Positions 46,245 through 55,468 are shown, counted from the first letter of the stretch. The stretch: 64,000 bases of DNA from Pseudooceanicola sp. (GCA_002709085.1 PAPR01000048.1:32856-96855), one strand, 5' to 3'. The notes: generated by a model not told the origin, from the letters alone. Translations and numbers: made by a program.

Positions 46245-46466
46245 ATGACCCAGGGCTTCGGCAGAACCAAGGTCGCGACCCAAAAGGCAGAAGACAAAGG
46301 GACGGATCAGACCGCGCCGAAACCCGAGTGGCGGCAATATGATTTTGGCATGGATTGCCTGATCCCGACCGGCGACGCACAGGTGGGCCAAGGGCGGCGC
46401 AAACGTCCACGCAGTGCGGCGGAGGATCATCTCGCCCAGGCCGGACACGGCTGTCGCTGGGCCTGA
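46245..46466 (+). CDS. Small orphan hypothetical protein (73 aa)
   Basis: An open frame with CAGGAG 9 nt before the ATG. The product MTQGFGRTKVATQKAEDKGT... is hydrophilic and basic, with WRQYDFGMDCLIPTGDAQVG as its most structured stretch and two cysteines. No family is recognised. It lies in the scarred region between cmk and rpsA, so it could be a fragment of a larger gene. The ribosome-binding site is the main argument for it. Confidence 0.4.
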   Translation: MTQGFGRTKVATQKAEDKGTDQTAPKPEWRQYDFGMDCLIPTGDAQVGQGRRKRPRSAAEDHLAQAGHGCRWA

Positions 46467-46711
46467 TCAGCCTTTGCCTTTGACCGCACCTGACGAGCGT
46501 TGCTCCGCGTGGGATGCTTTCAGGTGTTGATCTAAGGCGTCAAGGGGAGTATTTGACGCCCCGTCGACAAGGCGCAAAGCCGCAATAAGAAAGCGAGCAG
46601 GGTCGGAACCACCGGCCCTCTTTCCGTTTGCGGCGGCTCAAATGACCAATCCCAAGACCGGCGGAGACAACCGCACGGCCAGATAAACCTACAAAGGAAA
46701 CGAATAGCCAC
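46467..46711 (+). promoter_or_regulatory. Structured 5' leader of rpsA
   Basis: Two nested folds are visible. GGCGTCAA (46537-46544) pairs with TTGACGCC (46554-46561). GCCGCAA (46579-46585) pairs with TTGCGGC (46628-46634) and encloses the hairpin GGGTCGG (46600-46606)/CCGGCCC (46612-46618). A cis-acting control of S1 synthesis (autoregulation or attenuation) is a reasonable inference. Confidence 0.5.
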
Positions 46712-48394
46712 ATGGCTCAGCACACATCGATGGAGGAATTCGAAGCCCTCCTGAACGAAAGCTTCGAAATGGACACGCCCGAGGAAGGGTCTGTTGTCAA
46801 AGGCAAGGTCATCGCAATCGAAGCGGGACAAGCCATCATTGACGTCGGCTACAAGATGGAAGGCCGCGTTGATCTGAAAGAATTCGCAAATCCGGGTGAA
46901 AACGCCGACATCACCGTGGGTGATGAGGTCGAGGTCTTCCTGCGCTCTGCCGAAAACTCGCGTGGCGAAGCCGTCGTTTCGCGTGAAATGGCCCGCCGTG
47001 AGGAAGCCTGGGATCGTCTGGAAAAAGCCTATGCCGACGACGCCCGCGTCGAAGGCGCGATCTTTGGCCGCGTCAAGGGTGGCTTTACGGTCGACCTCGG
47101 CGGTGCCGTGGCCTTCCTGCCCGGTTCCCAGGTCGATGTGCGCCCCGTGCGCGATGCCGGCCCGTTGATGGGTCTCAAGCAGCCATTCCAGATTCTGAAA
47201 ATGGACCGTCGCCGGGGCAACATCGTCGTGTCGCGCCGCGCCATCCTCGAAGAATCGCGTGCCGAACAGCGTGCCGAAGTCATCGCCAACCTCGAAGAAG
47301 GTCAGGCAGTTGACGGTGTGGTCAAGAACATCACCGAATACGGTGCCTTCGTCGATCTCGGCGGTGTCGATGGTCTGCTGCACGTCACCGACATGGCATG
47401 GCGTCGCGTGAACCATCCTTCCGAGATCCTGAGCATCGGCGAGACCGTCAAGGTTCAAGTCATCAAGATCAACAAAGAGACGCACCGCATCAGCCTCGGC
47501 ATGAAGCAGCTGCAGGAAGATCCCTGGGATCTGGTCGCGGCGAAATTCCCGCTCAGCTCCGTGCACCAGGGTCGCGTGACCAACATCACCGATTACGGCG
47601 CATTTGTTGAGCTGGAGCCGGGCGTCGAAGGTCTGGTCCACGTCTCCGAGATGTCCTGGACCAAGAAGAACGTGCACCCCGGCAAGATCGTTTCGACCTC
47701 TCAGGAAGTCGAAGTCATGGTGCTGGAAATCGACGGCGCCAAGCGTCGCGTGTCCCTTGGTCTCAAGCAGACCATGCGCAACCCGTGGGAAGTCTTTGCG
47801 GAAACGCATCCCGAGGGCACCGTTGTCGAAGGCGAAGTCAAGAACATCACCGAATTCGGTCTGTTCGTTGGTCTCGACGGCGACATCGACGGCATGGTTC
47901 ACCTTTCGGACCTCAGCTGGGACGAGCGCGGCGAAGACGCGATCCAGAACTATCGCAAGGGCGACATGGTTCAGGCGGTCGTCTCCGAAGTCGACACCGA
48001 GAAGGAGCGCATCTCGCTCTCCATCAAGAACGTCGGCGGTGACAAGTTCGCCGAAGCCGTCGGTGGAACCAAGCGCGGTTCGATCATCACCGTGGCCGTG
48101 ACCGCCATCGAAGATGGTGGCGTCGAAGTGGAATACGAGGGTATGAAGTCCTTTATCCGCCGCTCCGACCTGTCGCGCGACCGTTCCGAACAGCGCCCCG
48201 AGCGTTTCTCGGTCGGTGACAAGATCGACGTTCGCGTCACCAACGTCGACAGCAAGACCCGCCGTCTGGGTCTGTCGATCAAGGCGCGCGAAATTGCCGA
48301 AGAGAAAGAGGCCGTCGAACAGTATGGCTCCTCTGACTCGGGCGCATCGCTCGGCGACATCCTCGGTGCCGCGCTGAAAAGCAACGACGACTGA
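46712..48394 (+). CDS. rpsA: 30S ribosomal protein S1
   Basis: A 560-residue protein with six S1 RNA-binding repeats, the last four closely similar (for example DGVVKNITEYGAFVDLGGVDGLLHVTDMAW and the GRVTNITDYGAFVELEPGVEGLVHVSEMSW repeat). It brings mRNA to the 30S subunit. AAAGGAAAC lies before the ATG with an A-rich spacer. A terminator follows at 48420. Confidence 0.97.
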   Translation: MAQHTSMEEFEALLNESFEMDTPEEGSVVKGKVIAIEAGQAIIDVGYKMEGRVDLKEFANPGENADITVGDEVEVFLRSAENSRGEAVVSREMARREEAWDRLEKAYADDARVEGAIFGRVKGGFTVDLGGAVAFLPGSQVDVRPVRDAGPLMGLKQPFQILKMDRRRGNIVVSRRAILEESRAEQRAEVIANLEEGQAVDGVVKNITEYGAFVDLGGVDGLLHVTDMAWRRVNHPSEILSIGETVKVQVIKINKETHRISLGMKQLQEDPWDLVAAKFPLSSVHQGRVTNITDYGAFVELEPGVEGLVHVSEMSWTKKNVHPGKIVSTSQEVEVMVLEIDGAKRRVSLGLKQTMRNPWEVFAETHPEGTVVEGEVKNITEFGLFVGLDGDIDGMVHLSDLSWDERGEDAIQNYRKGDMVQAVVSEVDTEKERISLSIKNVGGDKFAEAVGGTKRGSIITVAVTAIEDGGVEVEYEGMKSFIRRSDLSRDRSEQRPERFSVGDKIDVRVTNVDSKTRRLGLSIKAREIAEEKEAVEQYGSSDSGASLGDILGAALKSNDD

Positions 48395-48745
48395 TCATAG
48401 GGGTCTAACCCCTTGCGCGAAGGCCCCGGCAATGTCCGGGGCCTTTTGCGTTTGGGCGTTCCGAGGGGCTTCCAAGGGCGCTGCGCGCGATGCGTTCCGC
48501 AAACCCTCCAATGGATGTGGGGGGACCCGAATCAGGTCATGTTGCTGCATTGCGGCGATTTGCGATTCATCCCGCAGGTTTGGCTATGCAAGTGAATAAT
48601 CCGTCCCTTGAGCGCGCAAAACCCCGATTTCGCATGAAAATTTCTCTGCTCGGGCCAAGAGACTCAGTTTCGACCGCTTGCGAAACCCCCTATAGTCGGT
48701 CGGAGTCCGTAAGGTCCGCCGCTAGATCCTGGGGAGGCATTCGCA
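48395..48745. other. Intergenic region between rpsA and ihfB
   Basis: About 350 nt. The first part is the rpsA terminator; the rest must hold the ihfB promoter. TTGCGAAACCCCCTATAGT near 48677-48695 is a possible promoter-like stretch. No gene is supported. Confidence 0.5.
48420..48447 (+). terminator. Intrinsic terminator after rpsA
   Basis: AAGGCCCCGG (48420-48429), loop CAATGT, CCGGGGCCTT (48436-48445), ending in TTTT. Confidence 0.92.
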
Positions 48746-49030
48746 ATGATCCGCTCTGAACTCATTCAGAAAATCGCCGATGAAAATCCGCATCTCTATC
48801 AACGAGATGTCGAGAAAATCGTAAACGTGATTTTTGATGAGATCATCGAGGCCATGGCGCGGGGCGACAGGGTAGAGCTGCGTGGCTTCGGCGCCTTCTC
48901 TGTCAAGAAACGCGACTCCCGGACCGGACGGAACCCGCGCACAGGCGAAGCGGTTGAGGTAGAAGAAAAGCATGTGCCGTTCTTCAAGACCGGCAAGCTG
49001 CTGAGAGACCGGCTGAACGGACAGAGCTGA
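48746..49030 (+). CDS. ihfB: Integration host factor subunit beta
   Basis: A 94-residue HU/IHF-family DNA-bending protein. [33 protein letters not shown] is typical IhfB, and [22 protein letters not shown] carries the DNA-intercalating proline loop (RNPRTG). GGGAGG precedes the ATG. It would pair with IhfA encoded elsewhere. lapA begins 1 nt after the stop. Confidence 0.96.
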   Translation: MIRSELIQKIADENPHLYQRDVEKIVNVIFDEIIEAMARGDRVELRGFGAFSVKKRDSRTGRNPRTGEAVEVEEKHVPFFKTGKLLRDRLNGQS

Positions 49031-49031
49031 C

Positions 49032-49373
49032 ATGAAATACATTCGATATCTTTTTCTCGCCTGCCTCGGCGTGGCGTTGATCGCAGTCGCGCTGGCGAAC
49101 CGCGAATTTGTGGGTCTTCAGCTGCTGCCCGAAGGGCTGGCGCGCATCGTCGGGATGAATCAGGCAATTCAGTTGCCGCTGTTCGTCGTGATCTTTGGCG
49201 GCGTTCTCGCCGGCCTTCTGATCGGTTTTGTCTGGGAGTGGATGCGCGAGCACAAGCATCGTGCAGAGGTCAACCGCAAGGCCAAGGAAGTCGGCAAGCT
49301 TGAGCGCGAAGTGAAAAAGCTGAAGGGCGAGAAGCATCAGGGCAAGGACGAAGTTCTGGCGCTGCTGGACTGA
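49032..49373 (+). CDS. LapA (DUF1049) domain membrane protein
   Basis: A 113-residue protein with two transmembrane helices (about 4-22 and 49-71) and a lysine-rich cytoplasmic tail predicted as a coiled coil (EVNRKAKEVGKLEREVKKLKG). This is the LapA/DUF1049 form. It follows ihfB directly, an arrangement also common in Enterobacteria, where it works with LapB in lipopolysaccharide control; that role is inference here. Confidence 0.9.
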   Translation: MKYIRYLFLACLGVALIAVALANREFVGLQLLPEGLARIVGMNQAIQLPLFVVIFGGVLAGLLIGFVWEWMREHKHRAEVNRKAKEVGKLEREVKKLKGEKHQGKDEVLALLD

Positions 49374-49400
49374 GACCGGGGACTGGCTTAAGTCAGGCGC

Positions 49401-50060
49401 ATGGATGCTCGTGTCAAAATCTGCGGTCTTTGCAAACCGGAGGACGTCACCGCCGCCGCAACGGCAGGCGCGGTCTACGGCGGCTTTGTTTTTTTTCCGA
49501 AATCGCCGCGATATGTGTCCGTTGATGTGGCGCGCTCCCTTGCGATCGAGGCGCCCGTCGGATTGGCCAAGGTGGCCCTGGTCGTTGACGCGGACGACGC
49601 GCTGATCGACGCGATCACCGGGGCCGTGCCGCTCGATATGTTACAACTGCATGGGCAGGAAACGCCGGACCGCGTGGCCGCGTTGCGCGTGCGCACAGGG
49701 TTGCCGGTGATGAAGGCGATCGGCGTGGCGGATGCCGCTGACCTCGCTGCAATCGACGTATACGCCGAGGTTGCGGATCAATTGCTGATCGACGCCAAGC
49801 CGCCGAAGGCGTCGCCTTTGCCCGGCGGTAACGGTCTTAGCTTTGATTGGCGGCTGCTACAGGGGCGCAAGTATTGGACGAAGCCCTGGATGCTCGCTGG
49901 TGGGCTGACACCCGAAAATGTGGCTGAGGCGATCAGGCTGACCGGAGCGCGTCAGGTCGATGTCTCTTCGGGGGTCGAGGCGTCGCCGGGCGTGAAGGAC
50001 GCTGCGCGGATCGCCGATTTCGTCGCCGCAGCGACCGGTCAGGTCAACGTCACCGGCTGA
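49401..50060 (+). CDS. trpF: Phosphoribosylanthranilate isomerase
   Basis: A 219-residue TIM-barrel enzyme of tryptophan synthesis. [10 protein letters not shown], the [10 protein letters not shown] strand and [16 protein letters not shown] with the phosphate-binding QVDVSSGVE are all present. No trpB is adjacent in this window, unlike many relatives where trpF and trpB are neighbours. Its last 22 nt overlap the ispE gene on the other strand. Confidence 0.95.
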   Translation: MDARVKICGLCKPEDVTAAATAGAVYGGFVFFPKSPRYVSVDVARSLAIEAPVGLAKVALVVDADDALIDAITGAVPLDMLQLHGQETPDRVAALRVRTGLPVMKAIGVADAADLAAIDVYAEVADQLLIDAKPPKASPLPGGNGLSFDWRLLQGRKYWTKPWMLAGGLTPENVAEAIRLTGARQVDVSSGVEASPGVKDAARIADFVAAATGQVNVTG

Positions 50061-50869
50061 ACCCACCACCCCGGCACTGCAATCCGGGCCGCAATGGCTT
50101 CCGCCCTTGCGCGAGTGGTGGTCAGCGCAAAGCAGGTCGCGCCGGAGCCTGACATGCGGGCCAGAAGACACTCAGGCTGTCTGCGCAGACGTGTTAAGAC
50201 ATCACCAATTACGGGGGCCAGTATGACGCTGGGCGGCTCCAGATCATTGCGCGTGCCCCTCAGCCATTGGGCGAGCGTGGCCGCGTCCGGCCATTGCGGC
50301 AGCGTCGCAAACATGGGCGGATTGTCGGCGCTGCGTAACGCGGCAAAGACCTTGGGCGTCGCGACCTCTACCCCCGGATTAACCAGAACGGCGTGGATGG
50401 CGGGCAATGGGGGCAGGGGGGTAATCAGCTCTCCGACCCCTTGCAGCCGGGCGGCCTGCGGGGCGATGCAAACGGGTAGGTCCGCGCCTAACCGGTCGGT
50501 GCCCGGCGGGATTGACCTGCCGGTCGCCTGCGCCAGCGCGCGCAAAACAGCCGCCGCGTCGGACGATCCACCGCCGATCCCCGCGGCTGCAGGCAGATAT
50601 TTGTCGAGGGTGATATCCGCGGGCTGACCGAAGTGGTCTGCCGCCTTCCACACCAGATTGCGCGCATCATCCGGCACCCCGTCGGCACGGGGACCGGTGA
50701 CGGACACGCGGGTTTCGCTGGCTGTTGTGACCTGAAGGTGGTCACCGACATCCGCAAACACCACCAGCGAATCGAGCAGATGGTAGCCATCAGACCGACG
50801 GCCCGTGACATGCAGGGACAGGTTGATCTTGGCCGGCGCAAATTCCTGCACCGGCCTTTCTGTGGGCAT
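50039..50869 (-). CDS. ispE: 4-diphosphocytidyl-2-C-methyl-D-erythritol kinase
   Basis: A 276-residue GHMP kinase of the methylerythritol phosphate isoprenoid pathway. [21 protein letters not shown] and the ATP loop [18 protein letters not shown] are diagnostic; [14 protein letters not shown] is the third motif. It follows the TPR gene by 3 nt, so translation is probably coupled. The C-terminal end overlaps trpF by 22 nt. Confidence 0.95.
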   Translation of the reverse strand: MPTERPVQEFAPAKINLSLHVTGRRSDGYHLLDSLVVFADVGDHLQVTTASETRVSVTGPRADGVPDDARNLVWKAADHFGQPADITLDKYLPAAAGIGGGSSDAAAVLRALAQATGRSIPPGTDRLGADLPVCIAPQAARLQGVGELITPLPPLPAIHAVLVNPGVEVATPKVFAALRSADNPPMFATLPQWPDAATLAQWLRGTRNDLEPPSVILAPVIGDVLTRLRRQPECLLARMSGSGATCFALTTTRARAEAIAARIAVPGWWVQPVTLT

Positions 50870-50872
50870 GCG

Positions 50873-52582
50873 TCAGCCGCCGTTGGTCGTGTCGTGCGCA
50901 ACCTCGAGGGGCTGCTCGCCCTCTTCGGCCAGAACGGCGTCCAAACCGACCTTCAGCTTGCGCCGGATTCGGGTGGCGTCATCGTCCTCGGGAGAAAACG
51001 ACAAGGCTCGGTTCCACTGGAACTCCGCTTCCAATTCGCGCCCCACGGCCCAGTAGACGTCGCCCAGATGGTCGGTTACGACCGGGTCGACCGGCATCAG
51101 TTGCGCCGCACGTTCCATGTGGCCGACGCCTTCCTCGTAACGCCCGAGGCGATAAAGCGCCCAGCCAAGACTATCGAGGATATAGCCGCTGTCAGGTTGC
51201 GCAGCGGCCGCCCGTTCGATCATGCCGAGCGCTTCGTCGAGCTTCTGATCCTTTTCGACCAACGAATATCCGAGGTAGTTGAGGACACGGGGATGTTCGG
51301 GGTTCATCTGCAATGCTGTGCGAAAGTCGGACTCCGCATCGGCCCATTGGTTCAACCGCTCGTGACTGATCCCGCGCGCGTAAAGAACGAACCATTGCGA
51401 AGGGTCGTCGGGCTCGTAGAGCGAGACCGCCGTGTCATAGGCCGCGACAGCTTCGACGAAACGGTCGAGGACACGCAACAGGTCACCGCGTGTCGTATGA
51501 ACGATCGGCAGGTTGCCGTGGGAATCGGTCAGCTGGTCCAGCACCTCAAGGGCGGCATCGGACCGACCGGCCTTGCGCAGCGCGTCGGCGCGACCCAATT
51601 CAGCCGCGTGAAAGGCCGGGTTGTCGCGCGGCACCCGACGATAGGCGCGTGTGGCGAGCGCCGGGCGACCCATGTCCTCCAGCAGTTCGGCAGACAGCAG
51701 GATAGCGTCTACATGGTCCGGGCGCAGGGATTCGGCCACACGTGAGTAGATCAGCGTGTAATCATCCGTCGCCTCGCCGCGAAGCGCTGCGGCGACCGAG
51801 AAGTAAATCTCTGCGACGCCGTCCGAGATTTGCGTGACATGGGAAAACGGTAGTGTCTCACCTTGTTCCAGAGCGGATTTCATCTGCGCGAGACCGGGGT
51901 CGAGATCCGTGCCGAAGAGTGAGTTCAGCAGGTCCAGCGCATCCGAATTACGGTCAAGCTGGCTGAGAACCTCAATGCGGGCCATGGCACCGCGGCGCGT
52001 CATTTGCAGCGGACCGGCCTGATCATCGGCGTAGATCGCTTCGGAGGCTTCGAAATCGCCAACCATCGCGAGGGCCAGCGCCTTGTGATAAAGGGCGAAG
52101 CCCCGCAAACCCTTGGTCTCGGCGACGGTGTCAAAAGCGGTGAGAGCGTCGGACATATCACCCTTGCCCAGTTGCGCCCAGGCGGCCATCAGCCCATCCA
52201 CCAGCGGACCGACGCCATGATCCTCGGCGACCCGGTCGAGGATCGCCTGATAGTCGCCGCGCTGGAACTCATCGGCAGACAGGATGGCCTGGGCGATCTG
52301 ACTGGCGATCCCGGCGTCTTGCATCCGGGTGGCCACGGCAATCGCACGCGGCAAATCCCCGGCCGAAAGTTGCGACAGCGCCGCCCCCTCCAAAAGCTGC
52401 GGATTGCGTGGATCATCGCCCAAAGCGCGGACATAGTAATATACCGCCGCATCGAAATCGCTGGTCAACCGCGCCTGCCGGGCCGCGAGATAATCACCGG
52501 AATTTCCCGAGATTACCGGTCCTGCCACCGCAGTGACCGCCGCCGCCAAGGTTATGGCGCGCAAGAGTCTTGCCTTCGTCAT
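50873..52582 (-). CDS. Large tetratricopeptide repeat protein
   Basis: A 569-residue protein with a signal peptide (about residues 1-25; AITLAAAVTAVAGPVIS) and many TPR repeats, for example AAVYYYVRALGDDPRNPQLLEGAALSQL and DSLGWALYRLGRYEEGVGHMERAAQLMP. It is probably a periplasmic or outer-membrane-associated assembly factor. GAGGGAC precedes the ATG at 52582; the frame open to 52642 is not used. The pairing with ispE is common in Rhodobacteraceae. Function unknown. Confidence 0.88.
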   Translation of the reverse strand: MTKARLLRAITLAAAVTAVAGPVISGNSGDYLAARQARLTSDFDAAVYYYVRALGDDPRNPQLLEGAALSQLSAGDLPRAIAVATRMQDAGIASQIAQAILSADEFQRGDYQAILDRVAEDHGVGPLVDGLMAAWAQLGKGDMSDALTAFDTVAETKGLRGFALYHKALALAMVGDFEASEAIYADDQAGPLQMTRRGAMARIEVLSQLDRNSDALDLLNSLFGTDLDPGLAQMKSALEQGETLPFSHVTQISDGVAEIYFSVAAALRGEATDDYTLIYSRVAESLRPDHVDAILLSAELLEDMGRPALATRAYRRVPRDNPAFHAAELGRADALRKAGRSDAALEVLDQLTDSHGNLPIVHTTRGDLLRVLDRFVEAVAAYDTAVSLYEPDDPSQWFVLYARGISHERLNQWADAESDFRTALQMNPEHPRVLNYLGYSLVEKDQKLDEALGMIERAAAAQPDSGYILDSLGWALYRLGRYEEGVGHMERAAQLMPVDPVVTDHLGDVYWAVGRELEAEFQWNRALSFSPEDDDATRIRRKLKVGLDAVLAEEGEQPLEVAHDTTNGG

Positions 52583-52643
52583 ACCGTCCCTCGCCTGTAT
52601 TAGGGTGAGATGAGCGTAGAGGAAGCCTGTCCGCGAACGCAAT

Positions 52644-52674
52644 GCGGGGCAAGAAATACTTGCCCCGCTTTTTT
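52644..52674 (+). terminator. Plus-strand intrinsic terminator without an upstream plus-strand gene
   Basis: GCGGGGCAAG (52644-52653), loop AAATA, CTTGCCCCGC (52659-52668), then T6. On the minus strand the U tract is missing, so as a terminator it works for plus-strand RNA only. It lies between two minus-strand genes. Confidence 0.75.
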
Positions 52675-52716
52675 ATCAAATGTGGCCGTTCCATGACAGG
52701 CGCGGCGACAGTCCGC

Positions 52717-54366
52717 TTACATGTTGGGGTAATTCGGCCCGTCACCACCTTGGGGTGTGGTCCAAACGATGTTCTGCGGCGGGTCCTTGATGTCGCAGGT
52801 CTTGCAGTGGACGCAGTTCTGGAAGTTGATGACGAAACGGGGTGCCTTGCCCTCTTCCTCGACAAACTCGTAAACGCCTGCCGGACAATAGCGAGAGGAC
52901 GGTCCAGCATATTCGGCCAGACCGACGGTCACGGGCACATCAGGATCCTTCAGCGTCAAATGTGCCGGCTGGTTTTCCTCGTGGTTGGTCATCGAGAAGC
53001 TGACATTGGTCAGACGATCAAACGACAGCTTGCCATCCGGTTTGGGATAGTCGATGGGCGTATGCTTTTCGGCTTTTTCGGTGGCGGCGGCATCGGTCTT
53101 GCCATGCTTTAGCGTCCCGAGCAGCGAAAAGCCGAAGGTGTTGGTCCACATGTCCATCCCGCCAAGCGCCAGCGAGGGCAGCAGCCCGTAGTTCGACCAC
53201 AACGGCTTGACGTTGCGAACCTTCTTCAGGTCCTTGCCGATCGGCCCCTTGCGGACCTCGACTTCGTAGTCGTGCAGCTCGTCTCCGGCACGTCCGGCCT
53301 TGATCGCCTTGTGGGCCGCTTCGGCGGCGGATTTACCCGACAGCATGGCGTTATGGTTGCCCTTGATCCGGGGCACATTGACCATACCGACCGAACAGCC
53401 CAGCAGTGCGACGCCCGGCGCGACCATCTGGGGCATCGACTGATAACCACCCTCGGTGATCGCCCGCGCGCCGTATGCGACACGCTTACCGCCTTCGAGA
53501 AGGTCGGCGATCAGCGGGTGATGCTTCAGGCGCTGAAATTCCATGTAGGGGAAAAGGTAGGGGTTCTTGTAGTTCAGGTGTACCACAAAGCCCACAAAAA
53601 CCTGATTGTTATCAAGGTGGTAGATAAAGGACCCGCCGCCGGCGTTGCTGCCCAGGGGCCAGCCCATGGTATGCGTAACCGTTCCCGGCTTGTGCTTGGC
53701 CGGGTCGATCTCCCAGATCTCCTTCATGCCGAGACCGTACTTCTGCGGCTGCTTGCCCTCGTCGAGCCCGTAGCGGTCGATCACCTGCTTGGACAGGGAG
53801 CCGCGCACGCCTTCCCCGAGAAAGACGTATTTGCCGTGCAGCTCCATGCCGGGTTCGTAGCCCGGCCCCTCGGTGCCGTCGGGATTGCGGCCAAATTCAC
53901 CGGCGACGACACCCTTGATCGTGCCGTTTTCGCCGTACACCAGCTCCGAACAAGCCATGCCGGGAAAGATCTCGACCCCCAGCTCCTCGGCCTGTTCGGC
54001 CATCCAGCGGCAGACATTGCCCATTGAGACGATGTAATTGCCGTGGTTGTTCATGAGTGGCGGCATGGGAAAGTTGGGGACCCGCAGTTTGCCTGCCTCG
54101 CCCAGCAGATAGAAGTTGTCCTCCTTGACGGGGACAGTGAGGGGCGCGCCCTTGTCCTTCCAGTCGGGGATCAGCGCGTCGAGCCCGCAAGGATCGAGGA
54201 CCGCGCCGGACAGGATATGCGCTCCGACCTCGGAGCCTTTTTCCAGCACCACGACGTCCAAATCGGCATCCAGCTGCTTGAGGCGGATCGCTGCAGACAG
54301 GCCCGCAGGGCCTGCGCCCACGATGACCACGTCATACTCCATCGTCTCGCGCTGCGTATCGGTCAT
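52717..54366 (-). CDS. Electron transfer flavoprotein-ubiquinone oxidoreductase
   Basis: A 549-residue membrane-associated FAD/4Fe-4S protein that passes electrons from ETF to ubiquinone. FAD binding is at VVIVGAGPAGLSAAIRLKQ. The cluster-binding cysteines are in RYCPAGVYE and NCVHCKTCDIKDP near the C-terminus. It serves fatty-acid and choline-type oxidations, fitting the acyl-CoA dehydrogenase at 61.6 kb. The ATG at 54366 follows GGGGGAGAGGA-like purine-rich sequence. Confidence 0.96.
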   Translation of the reverse strand: MTDTQRETMEYDVVIVGAGPAGLSAAIRLKQLDADLDVVVLEKGSEVGAHILSGAVLDPCGLDALIPDWKDKGAPLTVPVKEDNFYLLGEAGKLRVPNFPMPPLMNNHGNYIVSMGNVCRWMAEQAEELGVEIFPGMACSELVYGENGTIKGVVAGEFGRNPDGTEGPGYEPGMELHGKYVFLGEGVRGSLSKQVIDRYGLDEGKQPQKYGLGMKEIWEIDPAKHKPGTVTHTMGWPLGSNAGGGSFIYHLDNNQVFVGFVVHLNYKNPYLFPYMEFQRLKHHPLIADLLEGGKRVAYGARAITEGGYQSMPQMVAPGVALLGCSVGMVNVPRIKGNHNAMLSGKSAAEAAHKAIKAGRAGDELHDYEVEVRKGPIGKDLKKVRNVKPLWSNYGLLPSLALGGMDMWTNTFGFSLLGTLKHGKTDAAATEKAEKHTPIDYPKPDGKLSFDRLTNVSFSMTNHEENQPAHLTLKDPDVPVTVGLAEYAGPSSRYCPAGVYEFVEEEGKAPRFVINFQNCVHCKTCDIKDPPQNIVWTTPQGGDGPNYPNM

Positions 54367-54468
54367 GTCGAATCCTCTCCCCCCGGGGGTTATTTGCGTA
54401 ATAATGTTACCCAGTGATTATCGTGTGGCAGTGCAAAGGGTCAATCGCGTCCTCTCACTAAAATAGGG

Positions 54469-54948
54469 TCACGGGATGACTTGTCGCGCCTTTTCCTCGT
54501 TTTCCGGTGAATCGCCCATCAGATAACGCGGTCCGCTGCCGCGGCGTGCGGCGCGATCCTCAGGGTTGTATAAACGGCAGCGTTCCAGCGACAGACATCC
54601 GCATCCTATGCAGCCGTCGAGGTGGTCGCGCAGCTTTTCCAGGGTCGCGATTCGTTGGTCCAGCGAGGCGCGGTAGCGTTCCGACATGCGGCGCCAATCC
54701 GAGGCCGTGGGCGTCCGCCCGCTGGGAAGAGAGGCGAGCTGTTCTCGAATCTCCGCAATGCTGTAACCTAGTTGCTGGGCGATCATGACAAAGCTCAACC
54801 GGCGGATGTCAGCGCGTTCGAACTGACGCTGCCCGCCTGGACCACGTCCGGGCGTGACCAATCCCTGATCCTCGTAATATCGGATGGCAGAGGGGGCCAA
54901 TCCGGTGCGTCGTGATAGCGCGCCTATTGGTAAGCCTTTGGTTTGCAT
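54469..54948 (-). CDS. soxR: Redox-sensitive regulator SoxR
   Basis: A 159-residue MerR-family regulator with an N-terminal helix-turn-helix (IGALSRRTGLAPSAIRYYEDQGLV) and the 2Fe-2S ligands Cys113, Cys116, Cys118 and Cys124 (CIGCGCLSLERC). It responds to redox-cycling compounds. It is divergent from the VOC gene, and the SoxR-type element lies between the two starts. Confidence 0.95.
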   Translation of the reverse strand: MQTKGLPIGALSRRTGLAPSAIRYYEDQGLVTPGRGPGGQRQFERADIRRLSFVMIAQQLGYSIAEIREQLASLPSGRTPTASDWRRMSERYRASLDQRIATLEKLRDHLDGCIGCGCLSLERCRLYNPEDRAARRGSGPRYLMGDSPENEEKARQVIP

Positions 54949-54961
54949 GAAAGGTTTTCCT

Positions 54962-54992
54962 TTGACCTAAAGCTAGGTTGAGAGATTAGCGT
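54962..54992 (+). promoter_or_regulatory. SoxR-type promoter/operator
   Basis: TTGACC (54962-54967) and TAGCGT (54987-54992) are separated by 19 nt, the long spacer used by MerR-family activators. The spacer contains the inverted repeat ACCTA-AAGC-TAGGT (54965-54978). It would drive the VOC gene and lie in the soxR leader, allowing autoregulation. Confidence 0.55.
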
Positions 54993-55021
54993 AAAGGGGA
55001 TCACCTCGGAAAGGAAAACTC

Positions 55022-55405
55022 ATGATCCGATTGGAACACGCGAATATCACTGTCTCGGATTCCAGGGAGACCGCCGCCTGGCTGGTTGACGTGTTCAACT
55101 GCCATGTCCGTTGGCAGGGTGCGGCGATGCAGACAGGCTACACGGTCCACGTCGGCACCGAAGACAGCTATGTCGCGCTGTTCTCCTTCGGAGAAAGTGA
55201 GCGGAGCGCACTGGAGAGCTACCGGACAATCGCGATGCTCAACCACTTGGCCGTGTTCACACAAGAAGATATCGGCGCGGTCGAAAGACGGGTCGAATCC
55301 GCCGGGTTCAAACCTGTCAATCACGCCGATTACGCGCCTGGTCGACGGTTCTATTTTCACGACGGCGATGGCATCGAATGGGAGGTCGCGTCGGACCAGA
55401 GTTAA
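55022..55405 (+). CDS. VOC (glyoxalase/bleomycin-resistance) superfamily protein
   Basis: A 127-residue single VOC module. Metal-type positions appear in LEHANITV, LNHLAVFT and the terminal DGDGIEWEVA. It could be a small-molecule-modifying or resistance protein. It begins 74 nt from the divergent soxR gene and is very probably SoxR-activated. Substrate unknown. Confidence 0.85.
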   Translation: MIRLEHANITVSDSRETAAWLVDVFNCHVRWQGAAMQTGYTVHVGTEDSYVALFSFGESERSALESYRTIAMLNHLAVFTQEDIGAVERRVESAGFKPVNHADYAPGRRFYFHDGDGIEWEVASDQS

Positions 55406-55468
55406 AGGGCATTTTACTTGCATTCCCCTATCTGTTTAGGTGAGTTAAAGTAACCTGAATTTAGCGGG

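Noticed and set aside
45619..46297. Minus-strand frames of 113 to 176 codons in the cmk-rpsA gap
   Set aside because: They are antisense to the SDR remnant and the hairpin, with no start signal or recognisable protein.
46532..47902. 456-codon minus-strand frame opposite rpsA
   Set aside because: Mirror of the repeated S1 domains; the apparent repeats in it come from rpsA itself.
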